A program made the translations under genes and the position numbers. Below, piece by piece: positions 1 to 11,366 of a stretch of DNA of 64,000 nucleotides. The notes under the pieces were generated by a model. The model made no database searches and had not been told where the DNA came from. It saw only the letters and a list, made by a program, of their open reading frames with translations. The stretch is from Sternotherus odoratus. Taxonomy: Eukaryota > Chordata > Testudines > Kinosternidae. The stretch covers positions 43,546,848 to 43,610,847 of the forward strand of contig JAVMKO010000010.1 of NCBI GenBank assembly GCA_032164245.1, read 5' to 3'. Within the stretch, counting starts at the first letter, position 1, and the number at the start of each line of letters is the position of its first letter.

Positions 1-271
1 TGAATCTACACAAGGAATAGATGTAATGAGTGAAGAGGTACAATTTGCGCATACTGTAGTTGTTTGAGTGCAGAGCTACACCCATTAGGTTGGGGCTGAG
101 ATCGGAAGAAGAACTTCAGCTCTGTTAATTTGGCCTTCATGTTCATTTTTAGATTAACATTACTACTGATCCGGAATCTTCAGCGAAAATGTAACTATTG
201 TAACTAATGGGATTAGAAAACCACAGCAAACATTTGTATCATGTGCCATGGGACGACAGTTACTAAGAATG

Positions 272-660
272 AGAGGTTACTCACCTGTCCAGTAACTGGA
301 GTTCCTTGAGATGGATGCTCCATGGGAGAATGTGCACACCCAGTTAGTCAGCAGTGCCCACGGGTCTGTGCCTGCGCCCTTACAGCGCGTAATGCTCCAG
401 TACAAGGGCCTGCCACTGTTCTGGTTCCTTCTAAACCTCAAAGCCCAGCAGGACTCTGAAGCTGAGGGGAAAGGAGAGCAGGAGGTGGAGTACCCATAGG
501 GACAAAACATCTCCAAGAACTCCAGGCACTGCAGATTCATAGAAGGTAAGTAATCTCTTTGTCAGGAACTGCTTACAAAACTCTTTAATCAAGAGTTCAC
601 AGGTGTGTGCACTACCTCTGGTGGAGCATCCATGGGGCAGTAACTCAAATAGGCTGTCCT
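272..660 (-). mobile_element. DIRS terminal relic (ITR plus internal complementary region)
   Basis: An arm starting GAGGTTACTCACCTGT near 272 is mirrored by an arm ending AAGGTAAGTAATCTC near 555. This is the same architecture as the low-coordinate end of the complete DIRS at 35905. The sequence between contains a copy of TGGGTGCTCC/GGAGCATCCA-type terminal repeat. No coding sequence remains. It is diverged from the complete element and closer to the relic at 58560-59500, so it probably belongs to a second subfamily. Confidence 0.6.
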
Positions 661-1019
661 ATGATAGTATTTAAGATTACAAAGTCAGAACAGTGATCAT
701 GTTGCTGTAGATATTAGTTGGCATGAATGTAACCAATACCTTAGAGAAAGGAAGGACACACTAGTGGCTGTCATGTTACTGGGAAAAGTGCCAAAATCTG
801 ATCTGCCATCAAATAGTATCTGTATGTCAGAATAAACCTAATGTCACCTAAGGGCTTAATCTAAAGCCCATAGGAATCCTTCAGTGACTTCTGCGCACTT
901 TGGATCAGGTCCCAAATAAGAAGGACATGGGAGACCATGGACAGAACTTTTGGAAGAGTTCAGCACTTGCAGTCAGGACCAGGTTTTCAAGTGCTCAGCT
1001 CCCATTTAGTTACCAAAAC

Positions 1020-1345
1020 TCACAGCCAGATTTTCAAAAGGGCTCAGCACATTGGCTGCACGTGCTTCCCTAGGAGCTGCGGGGTGCTCAGCAATGGGAA
1101 CATGTGACCCTTTATTGGGGCCAGACTTACAAAGGTGCCCAGCTCTCATGCAGGCATTTAAAGAGGGCCAGATGCAAAATGACTCAGCAGCCAGCAGCTC
1201 CCATTGTGACACTTAGCCAGATTTTCAGAAGTGTCCAGCAGCTTTTGAAAATCTGCCCCTTTCATTGGGTGCCTAACTGGGAGCTGAGTTCTTGTGAAAG
1301 TCTGGCCCCCATAGTGGGTGTTGAGCTCTTGGAGATCTGACCCTG
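1020..1345. repeat. Degenerate tandem repeat, unit about 47 bp
   Basis: Variants of AGCCAGATTTTCAAAAG recur at about 1023, 1120, 1166 and 1212. Inverted versions (GAAAATCTGCCCC, GAAAGTCTGGCCCC) lie at about 1246 and 1295. Spacing is near 46-48 bp or twice that. Each unit also carries a GTGCYCAGC-like box. Related single units occur elsewhere in the window. No long coding frame. Confidence 0.55.
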
Positions 1346-1359
1346 AGCTCTGCTGAAAA

Positions 1360-2090
1360 ACTGGCCTCATGGCTGAAAGACTCAGACATTCTCTATGAAT
1401 AGGGATCAGAACCCTGAACAGTAGACAGTACTTCCTGCTCTTCATTCCCCACTGCTACAGCCAGTCTATTATCTCCACGCTCTCACCTGCCGAAATAATA
1501 AAACCCACTTTTTCCCATGAACAAACAAACAATACATTGTAATTTTAAAACTCATTAGTCATTGGCTCTTTAAGGGAACTGAATCAATGCTCAGTAGCTG
1601 CTCTGGCGAGCTGGAAAAATACAAGAATAAGTCAAGAAGTTCAGATGAAACAACAGCTCTCTAAAGCTTCCCACTCCCTCCATCTCTGAGACACTGGATC
1701 TTTTTAAATAGCTGTCCAAATGCATGTATGTTTCTGGTGGTCAAAGAAAAATCTTCTGATACAATCAAACTGTGCATAGCTCTTACCACCCACTCCCAAT
1801 AACCTTACATCTCCCTTAATGGTAACCTGCAAGGAATTTTTTGTAAAAGGAGGGTTTGTGTCTTTTTTGCCTTTGTTGTGATGTAGAAATAGAGGCTGAG
1901 AGTGTTCTGTATTTTCTTTAAAGAAAAGTTTCCCCCACTGCTTGTTTGTTACTTTAGAACAGGGGTAGTCAATATGCAGACACTTTTGAACAGTCAGTGA
2001 AATCTTTTGATTTACTTTTTATTATTATGATTATTGTTATTTTTGTATTTTTTCTGGAGTCTGGACCATAACTATACCTTGACTAAGAAA
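1360..2090. other. Non-coding stretch, nothing recognised
   Basis: AT-rich sequence with short T-rich runs and no convincing exon, RNA gene or transposon end. It lies downstream of the last exon seen, so it is probably intron. Confidence 0.4.
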
Positions 2091-2113
2091 TTTGGACCTT
2101 GACAAAAAGATAA

Positions 2114-2310
2114 AGAATCCTGTGGCACCTTAAAGACTAACCAAAGTATTGAAGCATAAGCTTTCGTGGGTGAATACCCACTTCGTCAGATGCATGCATC
2201 CGTGGGTATTAGCCCAAGAAAGCTTATGCTTCAATACTTTGGTTAGTCTTTAAGGTGCCACAGGACTCTTTGTCACTACTGCAAGTCCAGACTAACATGG
2301 CTACCTGATT
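2114..2310. mobile_element. Palindromic Penelope-like (PLE) tail insertion
   Basis: Two copies of the PLE 3' tail stand head to head: one on the minus strand (about 2114-2199), one on the plus strand (about 2196-2310). The insertion is flanked by a perfect 16-bp target duplication, CTTGACAAAAAGATAA, at 2098-2113 and 2311-2326. The minus-strand copy contains CTGACGA (2183-2189), a 6-bp hairpin and GAAA (2162-2165), the core layout of a hammerhead ribozyme. The plus-strand copy has lost part of the core. The tail matches the 3' end of the PLE fragment at 49430-49500. Confidence 0.78.
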
Positions 2311-2713
2311 CTTGACAAAAAGATAACCGATTTCCCCTGCTTTAGAATATAACGACAGGGCAATTTCCAGCTATGTCTTGGGCAAATCTTATTGAATTAA
2401 ATTCAGTCTTCCTGAATTAAGTTTAAGTATTTTAGGAGATCATTGTATTAAAAATGCAAATGTTTCTGTGTTATTGTGGGATTGGATGTAATGCCTGGGG
2501 AGGGGGGCATGGCAGATGTAAATCCAGGAGGAGGTAATGAGCTTCAAAGCAAATGATTTTCCAGACAAGAATGAACTTTTAAAGTTATGTGGGTTTTTCA
2601 AAATCTCTAGGGAGAGATGTATGCAAATGTTCCCTCTTTGGTTATGCAAGAACTCAACCTTTTGAAGCTTTGCCCTGAGGGTGGGACCTTTGTCTGCTGC
2701 TCATCTGTTACAC

Positions 2714-3517
2714 AGGGCTTGGCTACACTCGTGCTTTATAGCGCTCTAACTTGCTGGCTCAGGGGGGTGAAAAATCATCCTCCTCAGCACAGCAAGTCTG
2801 AGTGCTTTAAAGCAGTGGTCCCCAACCCCCGGTCCGCGGACCGGTACCGGTCCGTGGAGCATTTGGTACCGGGCCGCAGCCGCCTTCCCCTCCGTGCCGC
2901 CAAGTATCATGGCCGGCGCGCTGAAGAAGGTGAGGGCCGGGGTCGCGGGCTTCTCCTTCACCGCCACGTCCGGCTCCCCCTCCCGCAGGGCTGGGCGCGT
3001 TCCCCGGGGCTGCTACGGGCGGTCTTCTCGCCGGAGTCTAGGGGCTGCTTGCCTGGGGTCATGCGCGGCGGTGCCCGCGCTTCCCTTCCGGTCACTCTTC
3101 AGTTCCGCATCTGGCGGCTTCCCAATCCGGCGGGTTTTCGGCGAGCATAGAAGAGCCCGCCGCACCGATTTAAAAAAAAAAACAACCTTAATTCTGCGGC
3201 TTTTCGGCGGACATACAACGGTCCGCCGCACAGACTGAAAAATTAAAATCACCACCGGGCCGCAAGCATGACTCGCCCGCGTTGACCGGGCCGCGGCGAT
3301 CAAAAGGTTGGGGACCACTGCTTTAAAGCATGAGTGTGGACAGGCTTGGAGTGCTGGGAGCTGTGCTCGGAGCTAATCCCCTTGTGGATGTGGATTACCA
3401 GGAGCGCTCGGAGAGATCTCTTCCAGTGCTTGCGTGTGGCCACACTCACACTTCAAAGCACTGCCGCAGGAGCATTCCCGCAGTAGCGCTTTGAAATTTC
3501 AAGTGTAGCCAAGCCCT
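2714..3517. mobile_element. Harbinger-like MITE, split by a hAT insertion
   Basis: A 16-bp terminal inverted repeat AGGGCTTGGCTACACT at 2714-2729 is exactly mirrored at 3502-3517. The right end is followed by TTA-like sequence as in other Harbinger MITEs here. Without the inserted hAT element (2813-3320) it would be about 290 bp. The internal sequence is non-coding. Confidence 0.6.
2813..3320. mobile_element. Non-autonomous hAT element with 8-bp target duplication
   Basis: The termini CAGTGGTCCCCAACC and GGTTGGGGACCACTG are perfect 15-bp inverted repeats starting CAG, as in hAT elements. The flanks carry a perfect 8-bp duplication CTTTAAAG (2805-2812 and 3321-3328). The interior is very GC- and CpG-rich and open frames in it are compositional artefacts. 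It interrupts the Harbinger-like MITE, so it is the younger insertion. No transposase is encoded. Confidence 0.88.
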
Positions 3518-3655
3518 TAGGGACAAGATCAGAGGCCCAAACTGTACAAAGGAGAGACTCATAGATGCTACGGTGTGCTTGTTCTGAGCCATGGTGGTTA
3601 TGGATAAGAAACCACAAAACAAACCTTTGGTGAGGTTTGAAGGACTGCTAGACAT

Positions 3656-4265
3656 AGGCACCGATTCCGTGGGTGCTCCAGGGGTGGAGCACCCATGGAG
3701 AAAAATTGGTGGGTTCAGAGCACCCACCAGCAGCTCCCCCGCCCCCACTGCCCTGGTTCACCTCCGCTCCGTCTCCGCCTCCTCCCCTGAGCGTGCTGTT
3801 GCCACTCCGCTTCTCCCCCCTCCTTTTTTCCCTCCCAGCCTTGCCTCAAATCAGCTGTTTGGTGCGGCAAGCCTGGGAGGGAGAGAAGGAGGGGGAGAAG
3901 CGGAGGGGTAGCGCTCGAGGAGGAGGCGGAACGGAGGTGAGATGTGGCGGGAGTGGTTCCCCTGCATGCCCCTCCCCCCGAGTTATCTGTTGCGGGGTGT
4001 CCTCCCTGTGCTCCCCCACCCCAGCTCACCTCCACTCCACCTCCACTCCCCAAACATGCTGCTACTCCACTTCTCCATCCTCCCTCCCAGGCTTGCCGCG
4101 TGAAAGCCTGGGAGGAAGGGCATTGTAGGGGAAATGTGGCATGCCCGGGTGAGGAGGCTGGGTTGGGGATTTGGGAAAGAGGTTGGAACGGGGGCAGGAA
4201 AGGAGCAGAGTTAGGGAGGGGCTAGGGTCGGGGAGCATAAGCAGGGAGCCAGCTAAAGTCGGTGC
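3656..4265. mobile_element. Non-autonomous DNA transposon, family unresolved
   Basis: The left end, TAGGCACCGATTCC near 3656, is roughly mirrored by AAAGTCGGTGCTTG near 4253-4266. The first 60 bp contain an internal GGTGCTCC...GGAGCACC palindrome. The same arrangement recurs at 54650-54905. The middle is C- and G-rich low-complexity sequence whose open frames have no protein character. Confidence 0.5.
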
Positions 4266-4299
4266 TTGTACTGTCAGATCCGTTGGAATTGGAGTGATC

Positions 4300-5490
4300 T
4301 CTGGTAAGCTTATTATTATGTGTGTAGGTTGTTTTATGGTTTTTAATAATTTTTTTCTATAATGATTTCAACTTGAGAATAAATGTACTTGCTTAGAAAG
4401 AGCTGTGTGGTACCTTATAACTGTGGCCAAGTACATTGTTTATAGCCTCTGAGGAGAAGGCAAAGCAGGCCTGCTTAGGCAGTCTGACTTGCTGGGGTAT
4501 TCCCAGGGTAGGCAGGGAACTGTGCAGCATAGAAACACCCCAATCAGGAGAGAGTGAGACACATGTCTCCATCCTGGAGAGGAGACAGCTGGGGATCTGG
4601 AAGCCTGATTGTGGGTGCTCTGGGTGGACCACAGAGGGAAATACAAGTGCAGTTGCCCTGAACAGTAACAAATCTCACCTCCAGATTTTTCTGGGTTTTG
4701 TGTTGGAAGTCTCAGAGGACAAGTATTGTGAGGTCTCTCACCTTAATGGAAGGGGTAAGGGTGTTTGATTTTTAACAAAGACTTCATCTTTCTAAAAAGT
4801 TATTAGATGGTGATGTTAAATAGATATTAATGAAACCAACACAATCCAAAGATTTTAAAAAGAGAAATCCCGTCTGGTCTTAATTCCTTAACTTTTATTC
4901 TCTTGGCTCTTGTCATGTCATCATTTCACTAGCTCTCCAATCAGCACAGAGTCTTCCAGGCTAGAGAGAATCTGAAATTCTAATGTTTAAAAAAAAGCAA
5001 AGAAATTATTTTCTCTTAACTGAGAAAACAATGTTCAGGCTTCTTTATTATCAAGCAAAAAAAAAAAAAAAAAAAAAAAAAAGACAAGCCCAATTTTGGT
5101 TTACTTGCAGGTCATTTTTAAAGACTCTAGAACCTCAACAGTTGAGCTTTGATTGAAAATGTAATAGTACTCATTATGAATTAAGAAGTTTACTTAAAAG
5201 CTTATTCAGTTAACGGGAGGTTTCCGCCTAAATGGCATATGCATGTTGTCCAAATGCTCAGAATTTTTCTTTCAGAGAAACCTGGTCTGTTTCTTTGTGC
5301 CATGTGATACAGCTCTCTTTCTATCTGACACCCAGTGCAGATTTAATCATTTTGTGGAGTCCACCTGTGACAACCACAGAAAAATCCTGGACTGGAGTTT
5401 TTGCTTTAACAGGAATGGATTCTATCAGCACACCCTGCAGCTGATACTGTTTTAAGTGCTAGTGCCGTTGTTGATCTGCCTGTTTTTTAA
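4300..5490. other. Non-coding stretch; poly-A run only
   Basis: No exon with usable splice sites was found on either strand. A run of 26 A residues (5057-5082) is the only distinct feature; it could be the tail of a retroposed copy but no body is recognisable upstream. Confidence 0.4.
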
Positions 5491-5495
5491 CAAAC

Positions 5496-5665
5496 CTGTT
5501 TAGCTTCAGATGAGAAGAGTCCTAAGACCATGTCTGGTTTCAGGCTTATGTGTTTCATCCCAACAAGGCTGAATTTTTCTAGGTCTAGTTTTCGGAGGAT
5601 TCTAGCAAGGCTACGAGTCCAAACACCAGGTTTGATCAGCAACACAGTACAAAGAAGCTGGGCTC
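5496..5665 (-). CDS. Exon: start of NDPK-like module 4
   Basis: 170 nt (2 nt plus 56 codons) between acceptor CTTTTTTGTTACAG and donor CAG|GTTTGT. LLCTVLLIKPGVWTRSLARI is the best NDPK strand 1 in the window: it keeps the IKP of the IKPD active-site motif. It is followed by LRKLDLEKFSLVGMKHISL, matching helix 1 and strand 2. It leaves in phase 0. The rest of module 4, including any catalytic histidine, must lie beyond the left edge. I found no convincing further exon between here and position 1. Confidence 0.87.
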
Positions 5666-5669
5666 CTGT

Positions 5670-8185
5670 AACAAAAAAGCATTACAGTGAAACCAAAGAT
5701 GTTTAAAGCACTGAGCATTGGTACTCACTCTCAGTAATTTTAAAGGCAAACAACGTAACCGTTTGTCAGCTAGGACAGGCATCTAAAGAACAAGGGCTTT
5801 TAACAGCAGCTGGCATGCAGTCCTCAGGACTCTACTGACAGAACCAAACAAGTACAGAATAAGGATGTGGGTATAGTTTAATATTTTAGTTTTAAAATGT
5901 GTCCAGACCAGCCAAGGCCAGAAAGGTGATTCTATCCAATATCTGTGAGCACTACCTATAGTTCCAAACATTTTATACCACAAGTTTGTAGATCCAGAAT
6001 CAATTCATATAAGATCTTCATGGGGGATGCTAATTTTGCATATGTTAAACATGATAATCAAATCCTCTTTTCCATGTAATGTAAGATCAGAACCAAACCA
6101 AAGTTACCATAGGGTATATAATGCAATCCTTATGATAACTGCTGAATCCTCATTATTCTTTATTTAGATCCCATATGTTTCTGTTTCCCTACTAGGACTG
6201 TGCTGGTTAGAAGGGCACTGTCAAATACCTTAGGTCTAAACTTAAAGGATCAGATTCTTAAGGGTATTTAGGCACACAACTGCCACTGATTTTGCTGGGA
6301 GTTAGATGTCTAAATATCACTGGGGATCTGAGCCAAAATCACTTTGTGTGTGACCCAAACTTCCCTCTGCAGAGCTGAGAAGAGGAACTCAGCATCATTG
6401 TGCATATGCTGGAGACCCACAAAATGAAACTGTCTAGAAATGGAAAGTGAAACTGATCAGATTATCTTCACTATCCTCACTGGGTGAAATGCATAAAGCA
6501 AAAAAACTGCACAAATGTTGACATTTAAATAACTGCCATTTAAAATTCTATCAGTCTCAGTAATCAAAAGCACCATATTATTAGGAGTACAATTATAATT
6601 TTTATCTTGGTAAAATCTTTTTAGGACTTGTTCACAAAATGTAATGTCAGAAACAGTGAACTGGGACCCATCAGCTCCTGGTGCCTAACCATATCAGCTA
6701 CCATGCCGGCTGCTAATACTGTTACCATTATTATCTGTTTGCGTACATCAGATGTCACTTTATGTTTTCTATGCACCATGTTACTGATTATACAGATGTC
6801 AATGCAAGGAAGCATCAGTGATACTACATATAATTTGATGCATGGAGTTATTTTCAAATGGCAAGAGACACCTTGCTGATTCATGACACAGAGCAATTTG
6901 GAGCCAGATAAAAAGTAACAACATGCCTCTCATTCTGTATACATCTCAGTGAGACAAATTAACCCATTTTCTTCTGGGAGCTCTTACATTATAGGATCTC
7001 ATATTTTCTGTATAAAATCCTTGAACAGAAAGGTAAATGCCATAGCAACAGCTAGCTATGCAGAGGCAAACCTCCCTGCTACCCACAGCTACTGGTGTAT
7101 AGAATGGCAATTTAAATTACATATTGTTACATAAGTAGTCATTGTCCTCAAGATGTTTTACTCACCATCTGCTGTGTTTCTGGGCAAACATTCCTATTCT
7201 TTCTGGAATGTGGTTAATTATATGTGCTGCATATTTATACATATGTATGTAAATTATCACACCTGAAGGTGTGCACGTTCTTACCTTCCGATGAGCCTGA
7301 GAAACTGACATCTTCAGATTCCCCTAAGAGCCATACACTGTCCCAGATTCAATCAGTTAACTGCCTCTCATATCAATGGGAACTTGCCATGATCATCATG
7401 TGTTACTATAGCCCTTAATTTGTAGGCCTCTCATGCTCCCCAAAATTCCTGGCTGATTTCCCCCATTACTTCTAACTGCTCTCTGGCCTTCCCAGGTTTT
7501 GCCAATGATTTTCTAGACTTTGTTACCTTTCCTGCTGTTCTGCGATACCCTCAACTCCCATCCTGGTGGCCAAGGTTTGGCCAAGTGTCTAAGTTGGTCT
7601 TGCTTTGTAAGCAGAGTCAGGATGAGCTCTACCCTGACATCTGGAGGGGAGTTGTGGTGGGTTGTGGAAAAGAACTTCAGGGGCTGATCTCATTTGCATA
7701 GGCACCCCCACCTAGATGGTCAGTTTCTCTGTTACTGAGGCAGGAAGAATAGTGTTATTATCCTGATTATGTGAATCAAGGACAGTGGAACTGTACTTAG
7801 CCTTTTTTTTTTTTTTTAATGATGGAGGGAACTCGCCATCAATGAAGTAGCACTCGCTAGGCAAGGGACATGGGTTCCAAAACTCAGTTAACTGAGAGAG
7901 GATGAGGATAGGTATTTGTACCTGGTGGTATGGGTCCCTTCTGAGGGCCCCAAATGCCAATTTCACCCCCCTTCTCGCTCCAGTGTGTAATAGCAGAGCT
8001 AATTTTGATTTCATTAAGAGTCTGGTTACAGACTACAGAGCTGAATACACTTTGGGTCAATGGTGTGCCAACACTGAGGGTCCCCTACTATGAACTGAGA
8101 ACACTAAAGAGCTGAAATCACTGAGTACTGTGTAAAGGAGGGGGGGGGCTGAAGATATATTGGTGAGTGGCTATCAGAGAGGAGT
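5670..8185. other. Intronic sequence, nothing recognised
   Basis: This is part of the intron between the exons at 11367 and 5665. It contains old module-like sequence around 6240-6340 (ending in a GGGGATCTGAGCC-like box) and a T run near 7802-7818. I see no coding or RNA gene. Confidence 0.4.
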
Positions 8186-8192
8186 TCAGTAT

Positions 8193-8407
8193 CAGAGGGG
8201 TAGCCGTGTTAGTCTGTATCAGCAAAAGTGACAAAGAGTCCTGTGGCACCTTATAGACTAACAGATGTATTAGAGCATAAGCTTACATACCCACTTCATT
8301 GGATGCATACCGTGGAAATGCATCCGATGGAGTGGGTATTCACCCACGAAAGCTTATGCTTTAATACATCTGTTAGTCTATAAGGTGCCACCGGACTCTT
8401 TGTCACT
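8193..8407. mobile_element. Palindromic Penelope-like tail insertion
   Basis: A minus-strand tail copy (from TATCAGAGGGGTAGCC) is joined head to head with a plus-strand copy ending GGACTCTTTGTCACTT. The arms share the GACAAAGAGTCC, GGTGCCAC and AGCTTA boxes. The hammerhead-like core is damaged in both arms: the plus arm has CCGATGG (8324-8330) instead of CTGATGA, though GTGGGT...ACCCAC and GAAA (8348-8351) survive. No long target duplication is evident. Confidence 0.72.
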
Positions 8408-8569
8408 TCAGCAGAAAGGAGCAGCTCACAGGATGGCTACCAGAGAGGAGCAGCTTGCAGTGAAGGCTGCAGCAGAACCCCACGAAGAGGTGGGGCAGTC
8501 GGCCGTCGGAGCATGTAAGGTGCCCCTTTACTTCCCCCCCACCATTACCACTCAGGCTGGGGGCGAGTA

Positions 8570-8992
8570 AAACTCTGTAGATAAACTTCTGAATTCTTGG
8601 GCTGTACTGACTAGGGACAGAGACTTTGGGGTTGCTGGACTTTTGGGTTGCTGGACTCAAGAGCCAAAGGGAAAGGATATGGCCCAATTTGCTTGGGGTG
8701 GGTCTTTTGCTCATGGTTTGTGTTATGAATCCTGTTTGTGGTGTTTCCCCAACATAATGCCACATTGTTTCTCTATGTTATTAAAAGGCTTTTGCTACAC
8801 TCAGACTCTGTGCTTGCGAGAGGGGAAGTATTGCCTCTTAGAGGCACCTGGGGTGGTGGTGGTGGTATATATTTGTCTCAGGTCACTGGGCAGGGGCTTA
8901 AGCTGGTTTTGCACTGTGCTATTGGAACAGAACACCTAGATACCCAACCCGGCCCATGCTGCTGTCAACTCTGATGGGCAGAAGGGTTACAG
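8570..8992. mobile_element. Possible old LTR or retroelement fragment
   Basis: The end GAAGGGTTACA near 8992 and an ATTAAA-type motif near 8780 suggest an LTR, and the composition differs from the surrounding intron. I cannot define a clear left end or a target duplication. The several open frames have no protein features. Confidence 0.3.
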
Positions 8993-9913
8993 TTTTAAAG
9001 GGGGTTGAAGGCAAACTGCTGTCCTGGCTTCATGTACACTCCTAAACTGGAGAGGTGTGTTTCTTTCCTTTGGGTGTGTGGGTGGTTTTAAATAAATACA
9101 GCCTCAAGAGAAGCAAATGTCAGGTTCCTGGGATGTTTAGACAAGGAACATCACTGTCTGTGTCCACGCCCAAGGAAACATCTTGTGCAATTCCAACCGT
9201 CATCCTTTCGCACGGTCCCTGTTGGTATATACCCAAGCTGGCTCCACAAAATCCTTGTTAAACCCACTTTCCCCCTGAGGGATATTTGCTGAACAACAAC
9301 TATATGTAAGAGCGTGAGACAGAGAGAGAGAACCCTGCCCTCCTCACCTGCTTGCATGTAGGTGAACAATGGCTCTGCGTGGCCTCTCCGAGTCTCTCCC
9401 CCTATAGAAGAACAGTGAATTGACTTTAATAAGTGAGCATTGCTTTGGGACAGCAGTTGGGAGTATTATCATCTCTGCTGTACTGCGATATATGGCAGTT
9501 GCACAGACGCTCTTCATGATGTACGCTTTGTTTTCAAATATCACATCAGGACGTACATGGCTTGATTTCAACCTCATGCAGAAACAAGCAGCTACATTGT
9601 TCACAACCCTATAGTCTATTGTGCCTTCAGTAGCCTTAGTTCAAATGCTGGGACGCTTATGACCCTGATGACCCTATCAACAAACTAGGAAAAAGTGGGC
9701 CCTCTGTCTGAACTGCTGCTCTGGGAATGTTCAAGGGCACAACATTGGAGAGGTTACCAAAATGTCTAGGCATATTAACACTCATGTTTATAAAGCCACT
9801 CCCTATGAAGGGACTGGATGAGTCAAGGGACGGGCAATGGAATATGGAGTGTTTCACCTGTAGGTTACTGGTTGATCTCCAGCCTAAGTGCACAAGGGCT
9901 GAGCGGTGTTATT

Positions 9914-9957
9914 ACAACTTGAAGGTTCTTTGATAAAACAAAGAACCTTCAAGTTGT
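9914..9957. other. Perfect 19-bp inverted repeat (hairpin)
   Basis: Arms ACAACTTGAAGGTTCTTTG (9914-9932) and its exact complement (9939-9957) are separated by the 6-nt loop ATAAAA. A perfect stem of this length in old intronic DNA indicates a recent event. It is shorter than a typical pre-microRNA. No transposon termini are seen around it. Confidence 0.8.
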
Positions 9958-10057
9958 CCTAACTGTCCCCCTTTTCTGGCTATTTTTTTTGTTCTGGTAG
10001 AATAAGAAGCAGGACTAAGCAGCAGATCTGACCCTGAAGCTCTCTGGTTATCGCTCA

Positions 10058-10298
10058 GGGTAAATCTACACTGCAGCTGGGAGGTGTGATTCCCAGCATG
10101 GACAGACAGTCTGGTGATAGCTCAGCTCGAGCTATTGTGCTATAAACAACATCAGGGTCTGCAGGGTGGTTTTAGCTAGGTGGCTAGCCCACGCTGCTGG
10201 CTATGCTGCAATGTCCACACTGCTAGTTTTCATGTGCTAGCTCAATCTCTTTACTCACGCTGACAATCACATCTCACAGCTGCAATGCAGACAAACCC
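10058..10298. mobile_element. Harbinger-like MITE
   Basis: Imperfect terminal inverted repeats (GGGTAAATCTACACTGCAG at the left, complement of GGGTTTGTCTGCATTGCAG at the right). The right flank is TTA (10299-10301), the left TCA. About 240 bp, non-coding. The decayed left target site suggests an older copy. Confidence 0.55.
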
Positions 10299-10439
10299 TT
10301 AGCGATCACATCCCCATAGCACCTATTTTCTTCTTGAGTATTTTGAGAGCCTGACTGTTCTTGGAACTGTGAGGTTTAGCCCTACATTCCTCAACAGCTC
10401 TAGATGGGATTGCCCCTCTGTTCAGGACAGGAGGAAGGA

Positions 10440-10690
10440 TGTAAAGAGAAAGCACTGTAAATTATCCAGTGATTAGGGCACTAGCCTAGGACTCAGGAGA
10501 TCTGGGTTTAAGTCCCTGCTCTGACATATAGATTTCCTATGTGACCCTGGGCAAGTCACTTAGTTTCCCATCTGTGCAATGGGGATAATAGCACTGCCCT
10601 GCCTCAAATGGGGGTTGTGAGGATAAACATATTAAAGACTGTCAGGTGCTTAGACACTATGATCATGGGGACCACACAATTATCGGAGCT
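10440..10690 (+). mobile_element. MIR-type CORE-SINE
   Basis: It contains the MIR core run: GTGACCCTGGGCAAGTCACT, then CATCTGTGCAATGGGGATAA, then GTTGTGAGGAT and a terminal AGGTGCTTAGAC. The preceding ACTAGCCTAGGACTCAGGAG box is also typical. Well preserved for such an old family. Confidence 0.78.
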
Positions 10691-11366
10691 AGACAGACAG
10701 GAGTGCTGGATGAGTTCCCACTAGAGACTGCCAGGAACCTTCTGAACTGGCTGGAGGGGCTCCTAGAGTGAAAGAAGTCCCCACCCTGTGGTCAGTGAGC
10801 AAAAGACAGTCTGGACCTTGTGATCCCCCAGGCTGGCCACTTTCAGCACCATTTCATGGGTCAGCCTGACCTAGTGCACAGGTTGCCTTCCGTGTTCTAT
10901 TCCATCTGCAGAACTGTTGGTTTCTTCCCACTTCTAACGCTGGTCTATCAAAATGATATTGTAACAGAAATCAAGAGCAAGGATGCAAGTCCCTGCCCGG
11001 CCCCCCCAGTGAAAGCTGATGTGACCCACACTGCAGGCCCCTCATGCTGGCACCACCCAGTGAAGGGACTGCAGTGATCAAATCACCCACAACCCACATT
11101 GGGCCCACAGCCTGAAGCCCACTAGCCCACAAAAGGGGGAGGGAAGGGTCACGGTCAAGGAGAGGGTGTCACCAGGGCACTGATTCAGCGAACTCCCTGG
11201 CAACCTCCACAGTAGGACTCCTATGGACCCTGAAACTTCAGCCCAGGTCTATTAATGCTGTGGTGATGCATATGACAAAAGGCTGCAGAATTATAATGTT
11301 TTCAATATTTATTTTAAGAATAGGGAATAATTTGAAAGCCAGCCGAGCCCATGTTTCTGGTCTTAC

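Noticed and set aside
2617..3238. Long open frames in the GC-rich block
   Set aside because: They lie across hAT and MITE sequence with perfect inverted termini; the amino-acid composition only reflects CpG-rich repeat DNA.
3591..4225. Proline-rich open frames
   Set aside because: Low-complexity C-rich interior of a DNA transposon; no splice context or domain.
5057..5082. Poly-A tract as the tail of a processed pseudogene
   Set aside because: No gene-like body or target duplication was found next to it.
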